From Globodera rostochiensis (lineage: Eukaryota > Nematoda > Chromadorea > Rhabditida > Heteroderidae), in contig JAEVLN010000008.1 in NCBI GenBank assembly GCA_018350325.1, positions 3,491,794 to 3,555,793 on the forward strand: a DNA stretch of 64,000 nucleotides, in the 5' to 3' direction. Made by a program: the position numbers and the translations under genes. Below, in pieces: positions 20,943-36,047 of the stretch (the first letter of the stretch is position 1; every line of letters begins with the position of its first letter). Under the pieces are notes generated by a model that had not been told where the DNA came from, did no database searches, and saw only the letters and a program-made list of their open reading frames with translations.

Positions 20943-21998
20943 AACTGCAGTGAAACGCCCCACTCCAAAAGGGGGCATCATAAACGATGTATTGGACGCC
21001 CCGGTAGCTCACTGGAAGAGCTGCCCACGGATTGGGTTCGGGTCCCGCCCCCGGGGTTACCATTTTGCTTATTTTTACACGAACCTAGGCCAATCCGTCA
21101 GAGGACAATTTGTCAGAAAATTTGCCGTTTTAAAAAATGAATTAAATTTCCCGATTTTCGCCCGGCACAAAGCCCGACCGGCCCCTTTTGGGTTGCCCGG
21201 AAAAAGCCCGCCCGACCCAAGCCGATTATCCGAGCCCTACGCGTGACCCGGCTAGCAGCCGTTGTACACCGCCAAGACGGGGTACGGACTGGACGCACTG
21301 AGTGCCGTTAGCGTGGAACGCGTTGGCACAATGCACTTAGGACCCCTATTTTTTCCGTGCACAGCTCCTCGTGACAAAGCGATCGGTATTTAATTTATGA
21401 CTAGGGCCCGGATTATATGTTTTTTGCATATTTTGTATGCTTATATGTTCTGAGGAATAAAGCTTAAAAATAGCCTTTTCGCGTTGGTTTGAGATGGTCA
21501 AGTTTAAAAAAACATTTGCATATTTTTTACATATTTTGCATATTTCGAGCATATTTTGGCATTTTTGACCAAAAATTTGAAAAAATGCACCCTAAAATCA
21601 TTGATTTCTGGCTATTTTTGAAAAATAATTCATCTTTAACTTATGGACTTTTAGTCATTTTTGAAAAGAAGGCCTAAAAATTGAACTTTTGCGTAAAAAA
21701 ATAAATATAAAAAAGGTCGGCGCTGAAATGGCCAAATGGCGATGAGCTGGCCTAGCGGTTAAAATTCCGGAACTTTTTTCAAATTTATTCAACTTTCCAA
21801 AAATGATTAAATAATACGCGAAAAGGCTTTAAATCTACTTATTTAAACGTTAAAAGAATAAAAAATTAAGTATTAAGCAAATTAGAGCACTTAAAATGCC
21901 ATTTCTTGGTGCATATTTCGGCATATTTTGGCCTTTTTTGGAGCATATCGATCCGGGCCCTATTTATGCCCTTTTGGAGTGGGGCGTTCATTGCATTT
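20943..21998. mobile_element. Terminal-inverted-repeat element T, copy 4, with insertion
   Basis: The fullest copy: the left end AACGCCCCACTCCAAAAGGG has its complement at 21966-21988. The tRNA-like core at 20997-21062 has box A TAGCTCACTGG and box B GGTTCGGGTCC. Interrupted by the element at 21402-21962. Located just downstream of the AstC stop codon. Confidence 0.55.
21402..21962. mobile_element. hAT-type element, 561 bp, nested
   Basis: Begins TAGGGCCCGGAT and ends ATCCGGGCCCTA, flanked by TTTATGAC and TTTATGCC (one mismatch in 8). The interior is AT-rich with many GCATATTTT motifs and a tRNA-like box A at about 21742. No transposase. Confidence 0.65.
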
Positions 21999-22557
21999 CA
22001 CCCAACAATTGTTCCGGTCAAATTTCAATTCGTCATTTTGATCAGAGCTTTCACAGCCAACTCCCTGTTACCCCCGTTGGCCTCCAACACCTCCCGGATC
22101 ACCTCCTTGGAAAGGCTGGGGAAGATCTCCTGCAGTTCGTCCAGATCCGGCTCTGGCCTCGGTTTGGCCATTTCGATCAGAGCGTCCACAGCCAACTCCC
22201 TGTTACCCCCGTTGGCCTCCAACACATCCCGGATCACCTCCTTGGAAAAGCTGGAGAAGATCTCCTGCAGTTCGTCCAGATCCGGCTCCAGATCCTCGTC
22301 CAGATCCTCCTCCAGGTCCTCCTCCGAAGACGACACTTGTGCCGCTGAATCAATGTGAAACGGTGCCGCGTGCCGACCCAAAAATGACCAAAAAAACTTT
22401 AAGTACCTGCGCCAATTGTTGGCTTGCAGAATGAACACGATTTTCGACAATTCTCCACCATCCAAGCATCCCGAGTTCCGTCATTGTAGCATTTGTCCTT
22501 AGTTGCCAACGTTCCACATTCAACTTTCTTGTCAATACAATCTCAACGAAGGGAGGA

Positions 22558-22625
22558 GCTGGCTCAGTGGTTAAGCTATGCGTTGTACTCTATTTTGCCG
22601 GAGGTTCTATTCCCAAGTGAAAATC
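22558..22625 (+). repeat. tRNA-like SINE fragment beside AstC ShKT exon
   Basis: Same sequence and position as 8068-8135 in AstB, so the insertion predates the AstB/AstC split. Confidence 0.5.
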
Positions 22626-22839
22626 CTTTATATATTCTTTTAAATTTAATGTTTACTCTTCTTTCTTTTTTACTGATTCTCCTTATTAGGGAACGGATTT
22701 TTAGTTTTTAAACTATTATTTGGGGTTTTGTGGTCCATATTTTAAGTAAATATTTCGCGTTTTTTAGTCAATTATAAATCCGGTATCTACTTATTAATGA
22801 TGGGAAGCGTATTTGAATAGAGGGGAAAACAAGTAAATA

Positions 22840-22956
22840 CCGTATTTCCTGTAATAGAAGACCCCCCTGAATTAGAAGACCCACCTCTAATAGAAGACCC
22901 CTTTGGAGAGGGGTTGAAAAATAGAAGACCCGGGTCTTCTATTATAGGAAATACGG
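22840..22956. mobile_element. Tc1/mariner-pogo-like MITE, 117 bp
   Basis: Inverted ends CCGTATTTCCTGTAATAGAA and complement, flanked by TA on both sides. The inner part repeats AATAGAAGACCC. A TA target and CCGTATTTCC ends are typical of Tc1/mariner or pogo-type MITEs. Confidence 0.75.
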
Positions 22957-22958
22957 TA

Positions 22959-23038
22959 AGTGCCTGCACTCAAGCGGGTTCGAACCCAACACATAACATG
23001 AGACTCACCAGAAAGGTAAACCACTAGGCCATCGACTT
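22959..23038 (-). repeat. tRNA-like sequence, minus strand
   Basis: On the minus strand box A is TGGCCTAGTGGTTTACC and box B GGTTCGAACCC, with correct spacing. The acceptor stem does not pair well, so a tRNA-derived repeat is more likely than a working tRNA. Confidence 0.4.
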
Positions 23039-23090
23039 ACTAGGAGAACATAAGTAAAAAAGATTGAAATTGTCGCTTGATGATGCCATT

Positions 23091-23248
23091 ATTAGGGGGT
23101 GTAAATTTAGTCCCGTTTGGTCCCGGTCCCGGCGGACCAAAAAACCGGGACCGGGACTTTCAGATTTTAAAAATCCCGTCCCGACCGGGACCGGGACCTG
23201 AAAAAACCGGGAAATCCCGTCCCGGTCCCGGTCCCGTGCCACCCTAAT
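23091..23248. mobile_element. MITE-like CCGGTCCC-rich repeat
   Basis: Starts TAGGGGGTGTAAA and ends GTGCCACCCTA with inner runs of CGGTCCCGGT in both orientations. Resembles the hAT-type MITEs elsewhere in the window, but I could not settle a target duplication. A related partial copy is at 31640-31735. Confidence 0.4.
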
Positions 23249-24654
23249 TAGCAAAGCCTGATTTTCGAAGCGGGCCACTCGGCACTCGCGTCTGGCTACT
23301 TCTAACCGCTTTTGAATAGTTTGTTTGCTTTTTTCTTGTCTTTGTTTATAAAGTGACATCGTTCAGTTTAGTATACTACCAAAGTTCATGATTATTAGTA
23401 GGGTAGGAAACTAAAGTTCAGAGTGGCTTAGGCCTAGCCAACGAAGCAAAGCGAGCGTGGCTTGTTGTTCGTAAAATTACTGATTTTTGCCTTTTATTTG
23501 TTTTGCTAACTTGTTATAATCTGATAAAAATGTTGCTAATAAAAATTCTAGGAACATTTTGGTGGGACTTAGTCGGCTTTTTTGTACTGAGTCACGAATG
23601 GCCAGACGCGAATGACCCCGCCATGATTTTGAGTGTCATTGGATATTAAGATGGAATTTTTGCCGAAAATCCAAAACTCACTCACCGGGCGCCGTGCAGT
23701 ACATTCTGTTCAGAACATTCACATCCGACTGGGCCAGTCCGTCCAGCCAGCCCATCTTCGCGTCGTTCACTGCCGGATTCACTTTCGCCGTCATCGTTTT
23801 CAGCCCATATCGGCGTGCCGAAAATGTGTTGTCGTAATGCATTACACTGGAGAAGTCGTATGGAATGCCGTAGCTGAACACACAGAGGGAAAGTTTTGTT
23901 ATCAAATTTTTTCGGATTTTTCGATCGACAGTATTTGTGTTTTCAAAAAAGAAGTTTGTAGTTTGCTCGGGTGGCTTTTTTTGAATTTTCGTCAATATTC
24001 TTTTTACGATTATTAAAAAGCAGAGTCCGGTATTTAAAGTTTTCCGGGAACGAAAAAATTCTGTTAAAATCCAATAATTTTCTCTTTCCATCATCAAAAT
24101 TCGCGACAGCGCCCCGCACTGATAACAGTAGGCAGACCTTGTGTGTTTGAACTTTGACGAGACTTCGAACAGTGTATATGAAATGGGAGGTTAATTGGAG
24201 AGAGACTTTTAATTGAGAAATCTTTAAAGACATTTATTTATTTATTCCGTCTCCGTCCACTTACTGTCTTGGGGGTTAATGTTGTGCCATAAAATGGTGA
24301 TGAAGTCGTCCCGATCTGGAAACAGTCAAGAATGTGTAACAACAAATGCTGCTGCTGTTGTTCTTCGCCCCCGGTGTCGCGCAGGAAAATAACCGGATGC
24401 CAAAAAAAGTCCCGGAAATCCGGCATCCGGTTACATCCCTGCTGGTGTCGAACTTCTCTCCCCTCCCGCCGTTCAAGTGCGTCGTTACGTCTCACCTGGC
24501 CTCACTTGTTCATGGCCCAGCCCCAACGCGTGCAGTGTCTCGTGCACTACCACTCCCATCATGTTCGCATCCACACACGGCGCAAAGTTCAAATGAATGA
24601 GATTTAGGGGCAAAGTTCGGCCCACGAGGCTGAGCCCACAGCTGAAAGAAGGAA

Positions 24655-24755
24655 GCGGCGCCAATTAGCAAACAAAAGACGCCGGCGCCAATTAGCAAAC
24701 TAAAAGGCGCAGGCGCCAATTAGCACACAAAAGACGCCGGCATCAATTAGCACAT
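24655..24755. repeat. 27-bp minisatellite, about four units (AstC intron 8)
   Basis: Units of GGCGCCAATTAGCAAACAAA and relatives between the zinc-site exon and the preceding exon. This is the same position where AstE and AstF carry more than 50 units, so it shows an early stage of the expansion. Confidence 0.8.
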
Positions 24756-25615
24756 AAATGAGCACGCACATATTTATTCTTTTGTTGTTGATGTATTTTA
24801 TGTGGGGGCCTGGCGGCGAAACCGCGACTTCAACAAAGCTAATGCACGTCTTCGACTGAATCTCGCGAGTGGCGGCCCGCACCGTCGATTTCTCTGATGC
24901 GCCTGCGACGTGCAAAAGTGTATTTTTAGGGCTTTTTCAGGTGTTTTCGTTATTATTTTTTGTCTAAACAAATGGTTCCCTCCCCCCCCCCCCCGCCCAG
25001 TCTCAAGCCCGGCTGCGGGAGGCGAAACTCCCGCGCGAACAGTACGACGGGATTCCCGTTGATTCCCACGTTACCGGTAAATTTTGAATTCCCCGCACAA
25101 AATTAACCGGGCTCTATTATCCGCTTCCAGTTTTAGTGCCGAATCTCGGCTGAATGGCCAACCCAGGCCAATTGGGACTCATTTGTCAGCTCAGTGTCTG
25201 CCATGACAAACCGAACGAATTGTCCAACACAAATTGGATGGGCTGCGCAATGGGCCATTTCTCATTGGGTGACTTCTCGAAGAACAACGAATTGCCGGCC
25301 CGTTTTGTCCGCTTCGAATGCCCTGGGGGGAATAATGCTGGCCGCCCTCCTCCGTCAATAAAAGCGCCGCCGGTGTCCGTCGACGGGGCGTCTTCGATTG
25401 GGAACAGCTCGGGCGGCCCGTCGGGAATTACCCGCACATTTTCGCCCGCGTGTTCGATTTGGGTGAGCATGGCGTTGGCCTGCGCTTCCGTCAGCAGAAT
25501 GTCATTTTGGAAGACGCCGTCGTCGGCGGGCTCAATCTGAGGGGAGAAAGGAGTAGAAAATGGACCCCTCGAGTCTCGGGGTCAAGTCTCGGTCATGGTA
25601 ATGGGCCTTCAGCAT

Positions 25616-26135
25616 GGCCTCCGGATAATCCGTCTGAGGACAATCCGTCAGAGGACAATCCGTCAGTGCCCAATCCGTCAGAGGGACAATCCGTCAGAAA
25701 GTTTTACCAATCTCCTCTCGTCGAGCTGCTCTTGAATCCGTAAAATTTTGCGCCGGAACCCAAAATGAATAAAGTTGATAGCAAATTAAAAAAACAATAG
25801 GGGGCCCTTTTGGTTAAAATTTGTGAGAAATATTTTTTACTCTAAAATTGTCTAAAAATATGTTATTTGATACACTGATTACGAATTCGTCAACAAAAAA
25901 TGAAAATTGATAATTTAAACCAGTTTTGACACGGGGTGAATTTTTGAAAATTAAAGAAAAATTTTTAAGTAACACTAAAGCCGGATAGAATAAATAACAG
26001 GGGAAAGCTTATATATGATGTTTTTTAACCCGCGCAAACATGTAGGCACAATTTTTCCTCAAAAAAATGAGTTAAATTGTTTTTTAAAAAGAAAAATTTT
26101 CTGACGGATTGACTACTGACGGATTGTCCTAGCTT
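25616..26135. mobile_element. Mutator-like fold-back element in AstC intron 6, 520 bp
   Basis: Flanked by the 9-bp direct repeat CTTCAGCAT (25607-25615, 26136-26144). The left end repeats GGACAATCCGTCAG four times; the right end carries the complement twice. AstD and AstE have the uninterrupted CCTTCAGCATTACTAG. Non-coding. Confidence 0.75.
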
Positions 26136-27174
26136 CTTCAGCATTACTAGGGGGGGGGGGGGTTATCGTTCTGTCTCGCTTACGTATTCTTCAAGTCCGG
26201 CCTGTTTGAGCAGCGCCTTCTTCACTTCGTACACGCGACGTTGTCGCACTTCGATTGCCAAGTCAATGCTTTCGATCGGTATGTCGGGGCTTAACACAAA
26301 TACTCACATCAAATTGGGCAGCGGCACTTACAAAAGCGACTTAAACGTCACCGATTCCAACTCAGCTAAACTTGCTCTTTGGTTAAGATACTCCGGCTTC
26401 TGCTTTTTGCATAATCCACCCACGCAGCGATTCTTTTAATTACAAATTTCAATTAAAATTAAATGAAAAAATCGATGGATTTTTGCTCACCACCAACATT
26501 TGTTTCGATTTTGCTTCCAACTTCTTAGCCACGGGCAAAGCTTTGACGAGTTCGTCCGGCACGTCCTTCAGCAAAGGCTCCAAACGAAGCGGTCATCGCG
26601 CAGGGATTGTGAAATGCAGTTTTGTTGGAAACTTGAAGGGAATAAGCGGCGAAACGTGCACTTTTTAAGGACCTCCTCCAGAAGTTTGTCTGTAAGACCA
26701 GGCAATGCGGGCAGGACGTCCTCGTCGATGATCCAGTCGGGATGGTTCCTCAACCGCTCGGCATTCAGACCCTTCCCCATTAACCCGACGACTTACGCAC
26801 TTGCATTTGTCATGAGTCGGGTGCTTTGAACAGAACCTGAGCAGTAGCAGAACCATTTTAAACAAAAATATTGTCCGTCATTAATGCCAACGCTTACCGC
26901 ATAACGCGTCGAAGCACGTGTGGCGGGATGTCCGAGTTGGGGTCAGGCGCGTAGAAGCGTAACGGCACGCCGTCGATCAGCTGCTCTTCAAAGCCATTTT
27001 TTGCCAACTCGTCCACCAACGGCTTGCCATGCTCGTGGCCTCCTTTTTTAGCCGTTCCATTTCCGTCCGCCTTAGTGCCGCCATTCTTTTTGTCTTCTGA
27101 GAAAAAAAATCGACAGATTTTTGATTTTCATGTAAAAAAGGGGCTGCCGACGATACATTTCCCCCGTTGAGCTA

Positions 27175-28239
<1,065 letters not shown>

Positions 28240-28492
28240 ATTCGACATTTCGATCAGAACATTCATAGCCAACTCCCTGTCGCCCCGTTGGCCTCCAACA
28301 CCGACCGGATCACCTCCTTGTGAATGTTGGGGAACATCTCCTGCAGTTCGTCCAGTTCCTCCTCCGAAAACGGCATTTGTGCCGCTGAATCAATGGGAAA
28401 TGGTGCCGCGTGCCGACCCAAAAATCAACAAAAAACTTTACTTACTTGCGGCAATTGTGCAGAAGCCACACGATTTTGGACATTCCTTCGAA
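28240..28492 (-). pseudogene. X1: broken ShKT/CUE 3' end of a lost astacin gene
   Basis: 28492-28446 encodes the end of a ShKT domain (ECPKSCGFCTIAA) up to donor GTAAGT; after a short intron, 28384-28240 encodes one CUE-like repeat (LDELQEMFPNIHKEVIRSVL) that shifts frame after EANG by a one-base loss. The first half of the ShKT exon is replaced by the 17-bp minisatellite. No protease exons remain upstream. Same structure at X2 and X3, so the damage predates the unit duplication. Confidence 0.7.
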
Positions 28493-29548
28493 CACGTGGG
28501 GGCCGAAACACGTGGGGGCCGAAACACATTGGGGCGGAAACACGTGGGGTCCGAAACACGTGGGGTCCGAAACACGTGGGGGCCGAAACCCGTGGAGGCC
28601 AAAACACGTGGAGGCCGAAACACGTGGGGGCAGAAACACGTGGAGGCCGAAACACGTGGGGGCAGAAACACGTGGAGACCGAAACACGTGGGGGCAGAAA
28701 CACGTGGAGGCCGAAACACGTGGGGCCGAAACACTGGAGGCCGAACACATTGGGGCGGAAACACGTGGGGTCCGAAACACGTGGGGTCCGAAACACGTGG
28801 GGGCCGAAACCCGTGGAGGCCGAAACACGTGGGGGCCGAAACACGTAGAGGGGGCCGAAGTGGAGGCCGAAACACGTGGGGTCCGAAACACGTGGGGTCC
28901 GAAACACGTGGGGGCCGAAACCCGTGGAGGCCGAAACACGTGGGGCAGAAACACGTGGGGGCCGAAACACGTGGGGGCCGAAACACGTGGGGGCCGAAAC
29001 ACGTGGGGGCCGAAACACGTGGGGGCCGAAACACTGGAGGCCGAACACATTGGGGCGGAAACACGTGGGGTCCGAAACACGTGGGGTCCGAAACACGTGG
29101 GGGCCGAAACCCGTGGAGGCCGAAACACGTGGGGGCCGAAACACGTAGAGGGGGCCGAAGTGGAGGCCGAAACACGTGGGGTCCGAAACACGTGGGGTCC
29201 GAAACACGTGGGGGCCGAAACCCGTGGAGGCCGAAACACGTGGGGGCAGAAACACGTGGGGGCCGAAACACGTGGGGGCCGAAACACGTGGGGGCCGAAA
29301 CACGTGGGGGCCGAAACATGTGGGGTCCGAAACACGTGGGGGCCGAAACACGTGGGGTCCGAAACACGTGGGGTCCGAAACACGTGGGGGCCGAAACCCG
29401 TGGAGGCCGAAACACGTGGGGGCAGAAACACGTGGGGGCCGAAACACGTGGGGGCCGAAACACGTGGGGGCCGAAACCCGTGGAGGCCGAAACACGTGGA
29501 GGCCGAAACACGTGGGGGCAGAAACACGTGGGGGCAGAAACACGTGGG
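28492..29548. repeat. 17-bp minisatellite, about 62 units (X1)
   Basis: Unit GGGGGCCGAAACACGTG. Variants alternate GGGGTCC, GGAGGCC, GGGGCAG and CACATTGGGGCGG. Lines at 28741-28920 and 29041-29220 are identical, showing a 300-bp higher-order duplication. Each unit has the palindrome CACGTG. Because 17 is not divisible by three, three units cycle through all frames and give a 17-residue periodic peptide in every frame; hence the very long ORFs, which I do not call genes. Confidence 0.95.
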
Positions 29549-30376
29549 GGCCGAAAGACCCCCACTCCAGAGCCTTTGGAGGACACCAGAGCATATTTTA
29601 TGGACAGATATTTTCAAGTCATACATACTTTACTTAAATTAGTTTAATTTTAAATGCTTTACCCTGTCGAAGAAATTCATAAATTCTGTACTATTTTATT
29701 AATTAGCAATTTTTATAGCCTTAAATTAAAAAATCCTATTAAGCATACTTAAGGGGAAAAATCATTGAATCATTGAATTAATTAGGTTTATTTGTCTAAG
29801 ACATAATAAAATATCTCACTTAAATGTTATATCATGCATTTCTCTCACAAATTTGGCAATTTTTTAATACTATTTTTGTACCAGAGCTGTCCGGTTTGGA
29901 GTCAAAAACTTCCTGACAGCCGGCCTCGAGGTCAGCTTGTTCGGTGAATTTTGCTTTGCCGTAGTAATTTTTTTAGTAGAATAAGGCCCTGGGGTATTAT
30001 ACTGCTCGAAAATCTGTCGATACTGGGCGTCCAGCTAGGGGTTGGCGGTTCCGAACCCGAACCGTAGGCGGGATTTTTCTGGTTCGGTTCCAAGATATTT
30101 CGATACCAATTCAAATATTTTTAATCCAAACATTGCCGAAATGTTTGTAAATTTTTAAAATATATCCAATATTTTGTGAAATTTCCAAGCTATTTTGGCG
30201 CTAGGACTTTTCGACAGTAAGCGGACTTTTTGTATGTGCCAAAATTTACGGTTTCAAAATTATTTTCTTATCAGTTTCAGTGCATCTATGGTGAACTAAA
30301 CAAATAAATAAAAATTGTTTAAATTATTTCGTTGTAAAAAAAGTTTCCGAAAGCGCCTTTTGGCAGCACTGCTTAC
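29549..30376. repeat. X1 block, right flank
   Basis: Right of the array, 29568-29600 repeats the sequence of 27801-27835 (AGAGCCTT and GGACACCAGAGCATA), and 29990-30040 repeats 27833-27884. The array therefore sits between diverged direct repeats derived from a possible non-LTR element. Otherwise AT-rich and without genes. Confidence 0.4.
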
Positions 30377-31355
30377 TAGAGCTGTTCGAGACTTGAAATT
30401 TACCGAGAATCGAGACCGAGAAATGACACCGAGAACCGAGACCGAGAAATGACCCCGAGACTTTAGACTGAGAACGAGACCCAAAAACCCGAGAAATTTC
30501 TCGACTCGGGAACCGAGAATCGAGAAATTTCAAATTTTTTTTTCGAAATTCACTAAAAAAATATTGATTTTAAGCTCCAATTATCAAATAATTTTACACT
30601 CAGGGGTGCCAACTGTCCTTGGTACTGATTTCGGCGTACTGTTATGTACTGATTTCAGGATAATTCGTAATTTTTGGACCATTTTTCTTTAGCCGCATTC
30701 ATAAAATTTTGGTTGCAAATCTGTTAACAAATTGAGTAGAAAATTCAAAATTTTACCAACAAATCTTACCAGCCAATTTGCCACAAATTTTGAATTTCGT
30801 TTTTATTTCTGGAACGCTTTTTGCCCGATATCCAGTCCACCGGAACCGCCGGAGAAAAGAATTTAAAAAAAAAAGTTCAATTTAGGAGAGTATTTTTTGG
30901 GGTTTCTAATGCATTTTTTATGACATTTTCAAAAAATGCAAATTTTTTGCAAATTCTGCTAAATGGGGGGGGGGGGGGGTCGGCGGTGCCGATAGGCGCC
31001 GTCGAAAAAATTATGAATTTTTGACTCAATTTGTTATTAAAATGTTGCAATTTTTTTCAAACTTTTTAGGAGTAGGAAGGAGGGGTCGGTGGCTCCGAAA
31101 GGTGTCGCCGGGAAAAATTAAAGTTTTAGTGAATTCAGTTAGGAAATGTGCTTAAAAGTGCAAAAAAAAACATTTTTTTATAAGGTTTTTGTAAGAATCA
31201 ATAAAACGGAGTAATTATTAAATAAAAGAAATCTTTACCAGTGCAAAAAAAGTCTCGTTTTCCGAGACTAAAAACCCGAGACCGAGACCGAGACCCAAAA
31301 AAACCGAGAAATTTCTCGACTCGAGAACCGAGACCGAGAATCTCGAACAGCTCTA
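30377..31355. mobile_element. Non-autonomous hAT-type element, 979 bp (X1)
   Basis: Ends TAGAGCTGTTCGAGA and its complement TCTCGAACAGCTCTA, flanked by the 8-bp direct repeat CTGCTTAC (30369-30376, 31356-31363). GAGACCGAGA-rich subterminal zones on both sides. A long G homopolymer at 30964-30980. No transposase ORF. Intact copy at 58623-59590; the X2 copy is cut by the LTR element; a truncated copy is at 17876-18815. Confidence 0.8.
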
Positions 31356-32087
31356 CTGCTTACCACTCCAAAAGCTTCAAAAAAAATTGCCGTATTTTTA
31401 AATTGTGGTTGAAATCTTTTAACAAATTGCGTCAAAAATTCAAAATTTTCTCGGCGGCGCCTATCGTCACCGCCGACCCTTTCAGTAAGTCTGTAGATGC
31501 CTTTTTTTAAATTTCAACCATTTTTCTAAAGGAAATTGGCCACCGCCGGCAAAATGTCAGAATTAACGAAATTTGTTAAAAAAATTGGTCCAACAATTAC
31601 GAATTTGAAAATCAAAAGGCCCCCCCCCCTATTGTTTGCCAAAAACCGGTTTCGTTTTCGGTTGACCGGGTGTCGACCAAAAACCGAAACCGAAAACCGG
31701 GGGGTACCGGTTTAAAACCGACCGTGCACAACCCTAGTCCCAGGCTCAAAATCACTCAAAACCACTTTTGGTGAAATCAAAAATTTTATTGGGACGAGCA
31801 TTTAAACCGGTTTTTGAACCGCTTAAAAATTGCAAAAAAATGGAGATTTTGACCTAAATTTTGTGTCTTCTTGTCGCGAATTGCAAAAACGATCTAAGCA
31901 ACTGAAAAGCGGCTTGACACTTCACTTTCCGGATCATATCGTCGACACACCCACCATTACAACGTGAGATGTAATTAATTGTTTTTTGCCATTTCTCAAT
32001 AAAATATGTGACAGATATGGGAATGATCTCAATCGGAATTATAATGAAATTTTTAAATTACACCAAAACAAATTGTTCTGGCCCATT
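31356..32087. other. Spacer between X1 and AstD, no gene
   Basis: Contains a MITE-like AACCGGTTT-rich stretch (31640-31735) ending in CACAACCCTA and about 250 bp (31673-31918) that are missing from the equivalent places at 48050 and 59908. No coding signal. Confidence 0.4.
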
Positions 32088-34473
<2,386 letters not shown>

Positions 34474-34479
34474 TTATGA

Positions 34480-35238
34480 CGAGCACCGGCCCGGGGACGC
34501 ATCGAATCCAACCCGGGATTTATGGGGTTTTGGTGTAATCCGGATTTTGGACGAAATATGGAGTCTAATTTTTGTGTAATATTTACAACTTTGTAGTTTC
34601 AAATATTAAATAAAAAAAAGCGAATTGAAAGCATAAAATTGTAACCACCTGCTGACACTCTGTGCGCGCGTCACGACAACGCGCAGAGGGTAAGCCGCGC
34701 CCACATATAATAATTTATGGGCAATATTTAAGAAATAGGATCGATCGATTATCCATTTATATTCGTGTGTATATTTTAAGAATAAAATTGGGCCAAGTAC
34801 AGAGCCTTCGGGGGACACCAGAGCATAAATCAGGCCTTGGGGTACACTACTGCTCCAAAATCTGTCGGTACTGAGCGTCCAGACCCGTTCTTACGCTCAA
34901 GACTAGAGATCGGACGATCGAGATTCTCGATCGAAATCTCGATCGATCCCCAAGTCCGATCTCTACTCAAGACTCGTGTCACCATCCAAAAATTTTCTAA
35001 ACCCACGGAGAATTTGATGAATGGAGAGGTGTGCGAGGGTAAAAACAATCTAGAGCCAACTGAAAAGCAGCTGGACACATCACTTTCGGATCATATCGTC
35101 GATGACACCCATTAAAATGTGATAATTAATTGTTTTTACCATTTCTCAATAAAATATCTGTCAGATATGGGAATGATCTCAATCGGAATTATATGAATTT
35201 GAAATTACACCAAAACAAATTGTTCCGAACATATTTCA
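34480..35238. repeat. X2 block, left part
   Basis: Near-identical copy of 27480-28239, including the RT-like SPEGSVLGPILF fragment at about 34834-34750. No gene. Confidence 0.4.
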
Positions 35239-35491
35239 ATTCGACATTTCGATCAGAACATTCATAGCCAACTCCCTGTCGCCCCGTTGGCCTCCAACAC
35301 CGACCGCATCACCTCCTTGTGAATGTTGGGGAACATCTCCTGCAGTTCGTCCAGTTCCTCCTCCGAAAACGGCATTTGTGCCGCTGAATCAATGGGAAAT
35401 GGTGCCGCGTGCCGACCCAAAAATCAACAAAAAACTTTACTTACTTGCGGCAATTGTGCAGAAGCCACACGATTTTGGACATTCCTTCGAA
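35239..35491 (-). pseudogene. X2: broken ShKT/CUE 3' end
   Basis: Same remnant as X1: ShKT end (35491-35445, ECPKSCGFC), short intron, and one frameshifted CUE-like repeat (35383-35239). Confidence 0.7.
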
Positions 35492-36047
35492 CACGTGGGG
35501 GCCGAAACACGTGGGGGCCGAAACACATTGGGGCGGAAACACGTGGGGTCCGAAACACGTGGGGTCCGAAACACGTGGGGGCCGAAACCCGTGGAGGCCG
35601 AAACACGTGGGGGCAGAAACACGTGGGGGCCGAAACACGTGGGGGCCGAAACACGTGGGGTCCGAAACACGTGGGGGCAGAAACACGTGGGGGCCGAAAC
35701 ACGTGGGGGCCGAAACACGTGGGGGCCGAAACACGTGGGGGCCGAAACCCGTGGAGGCCGAAACACGTGGGGGCAGAAATACGTGGGGGCCGAAACACGT
35801 GGGGGCCGAAACACGTGGGGGCCGAAACACGTGGGGGCCGAAACACGTGGGGGCCGAAACACGTGGGGGCCGAAACACGTGGGGGCCGAAACCCGTGGGG
35901 GCCGAAACACGTGGGGGCAGAAACACGTGGGGGCCGAAACACGTGGGGGCCGAAACACGTGGGGTCCGAAACACGTGGGGTCCGAAACACGTGGGGGCCG
36001 AAACCCGTGGAGGCCGAAACACGTGGGGGCAGAAACACGTGGGGGCC
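35491..36047. repeat. 17-bp minisatellite, about 33 units (X2)
   Basis: Same GGGGGCCGAAACACGTG unit as X1, shorter, and lacking the 300-bp higher-order duplication. Confidence 0.95.

Noticed and set aside
28379..29647. ORFs of about 380-420 codons in all frames over the 17-bp array, and up to 743 codons in X3
   Set aside because: A stop-free 17-bp unit is open in every frame on both strands; no start, splice or composition evidence singles out one frame.
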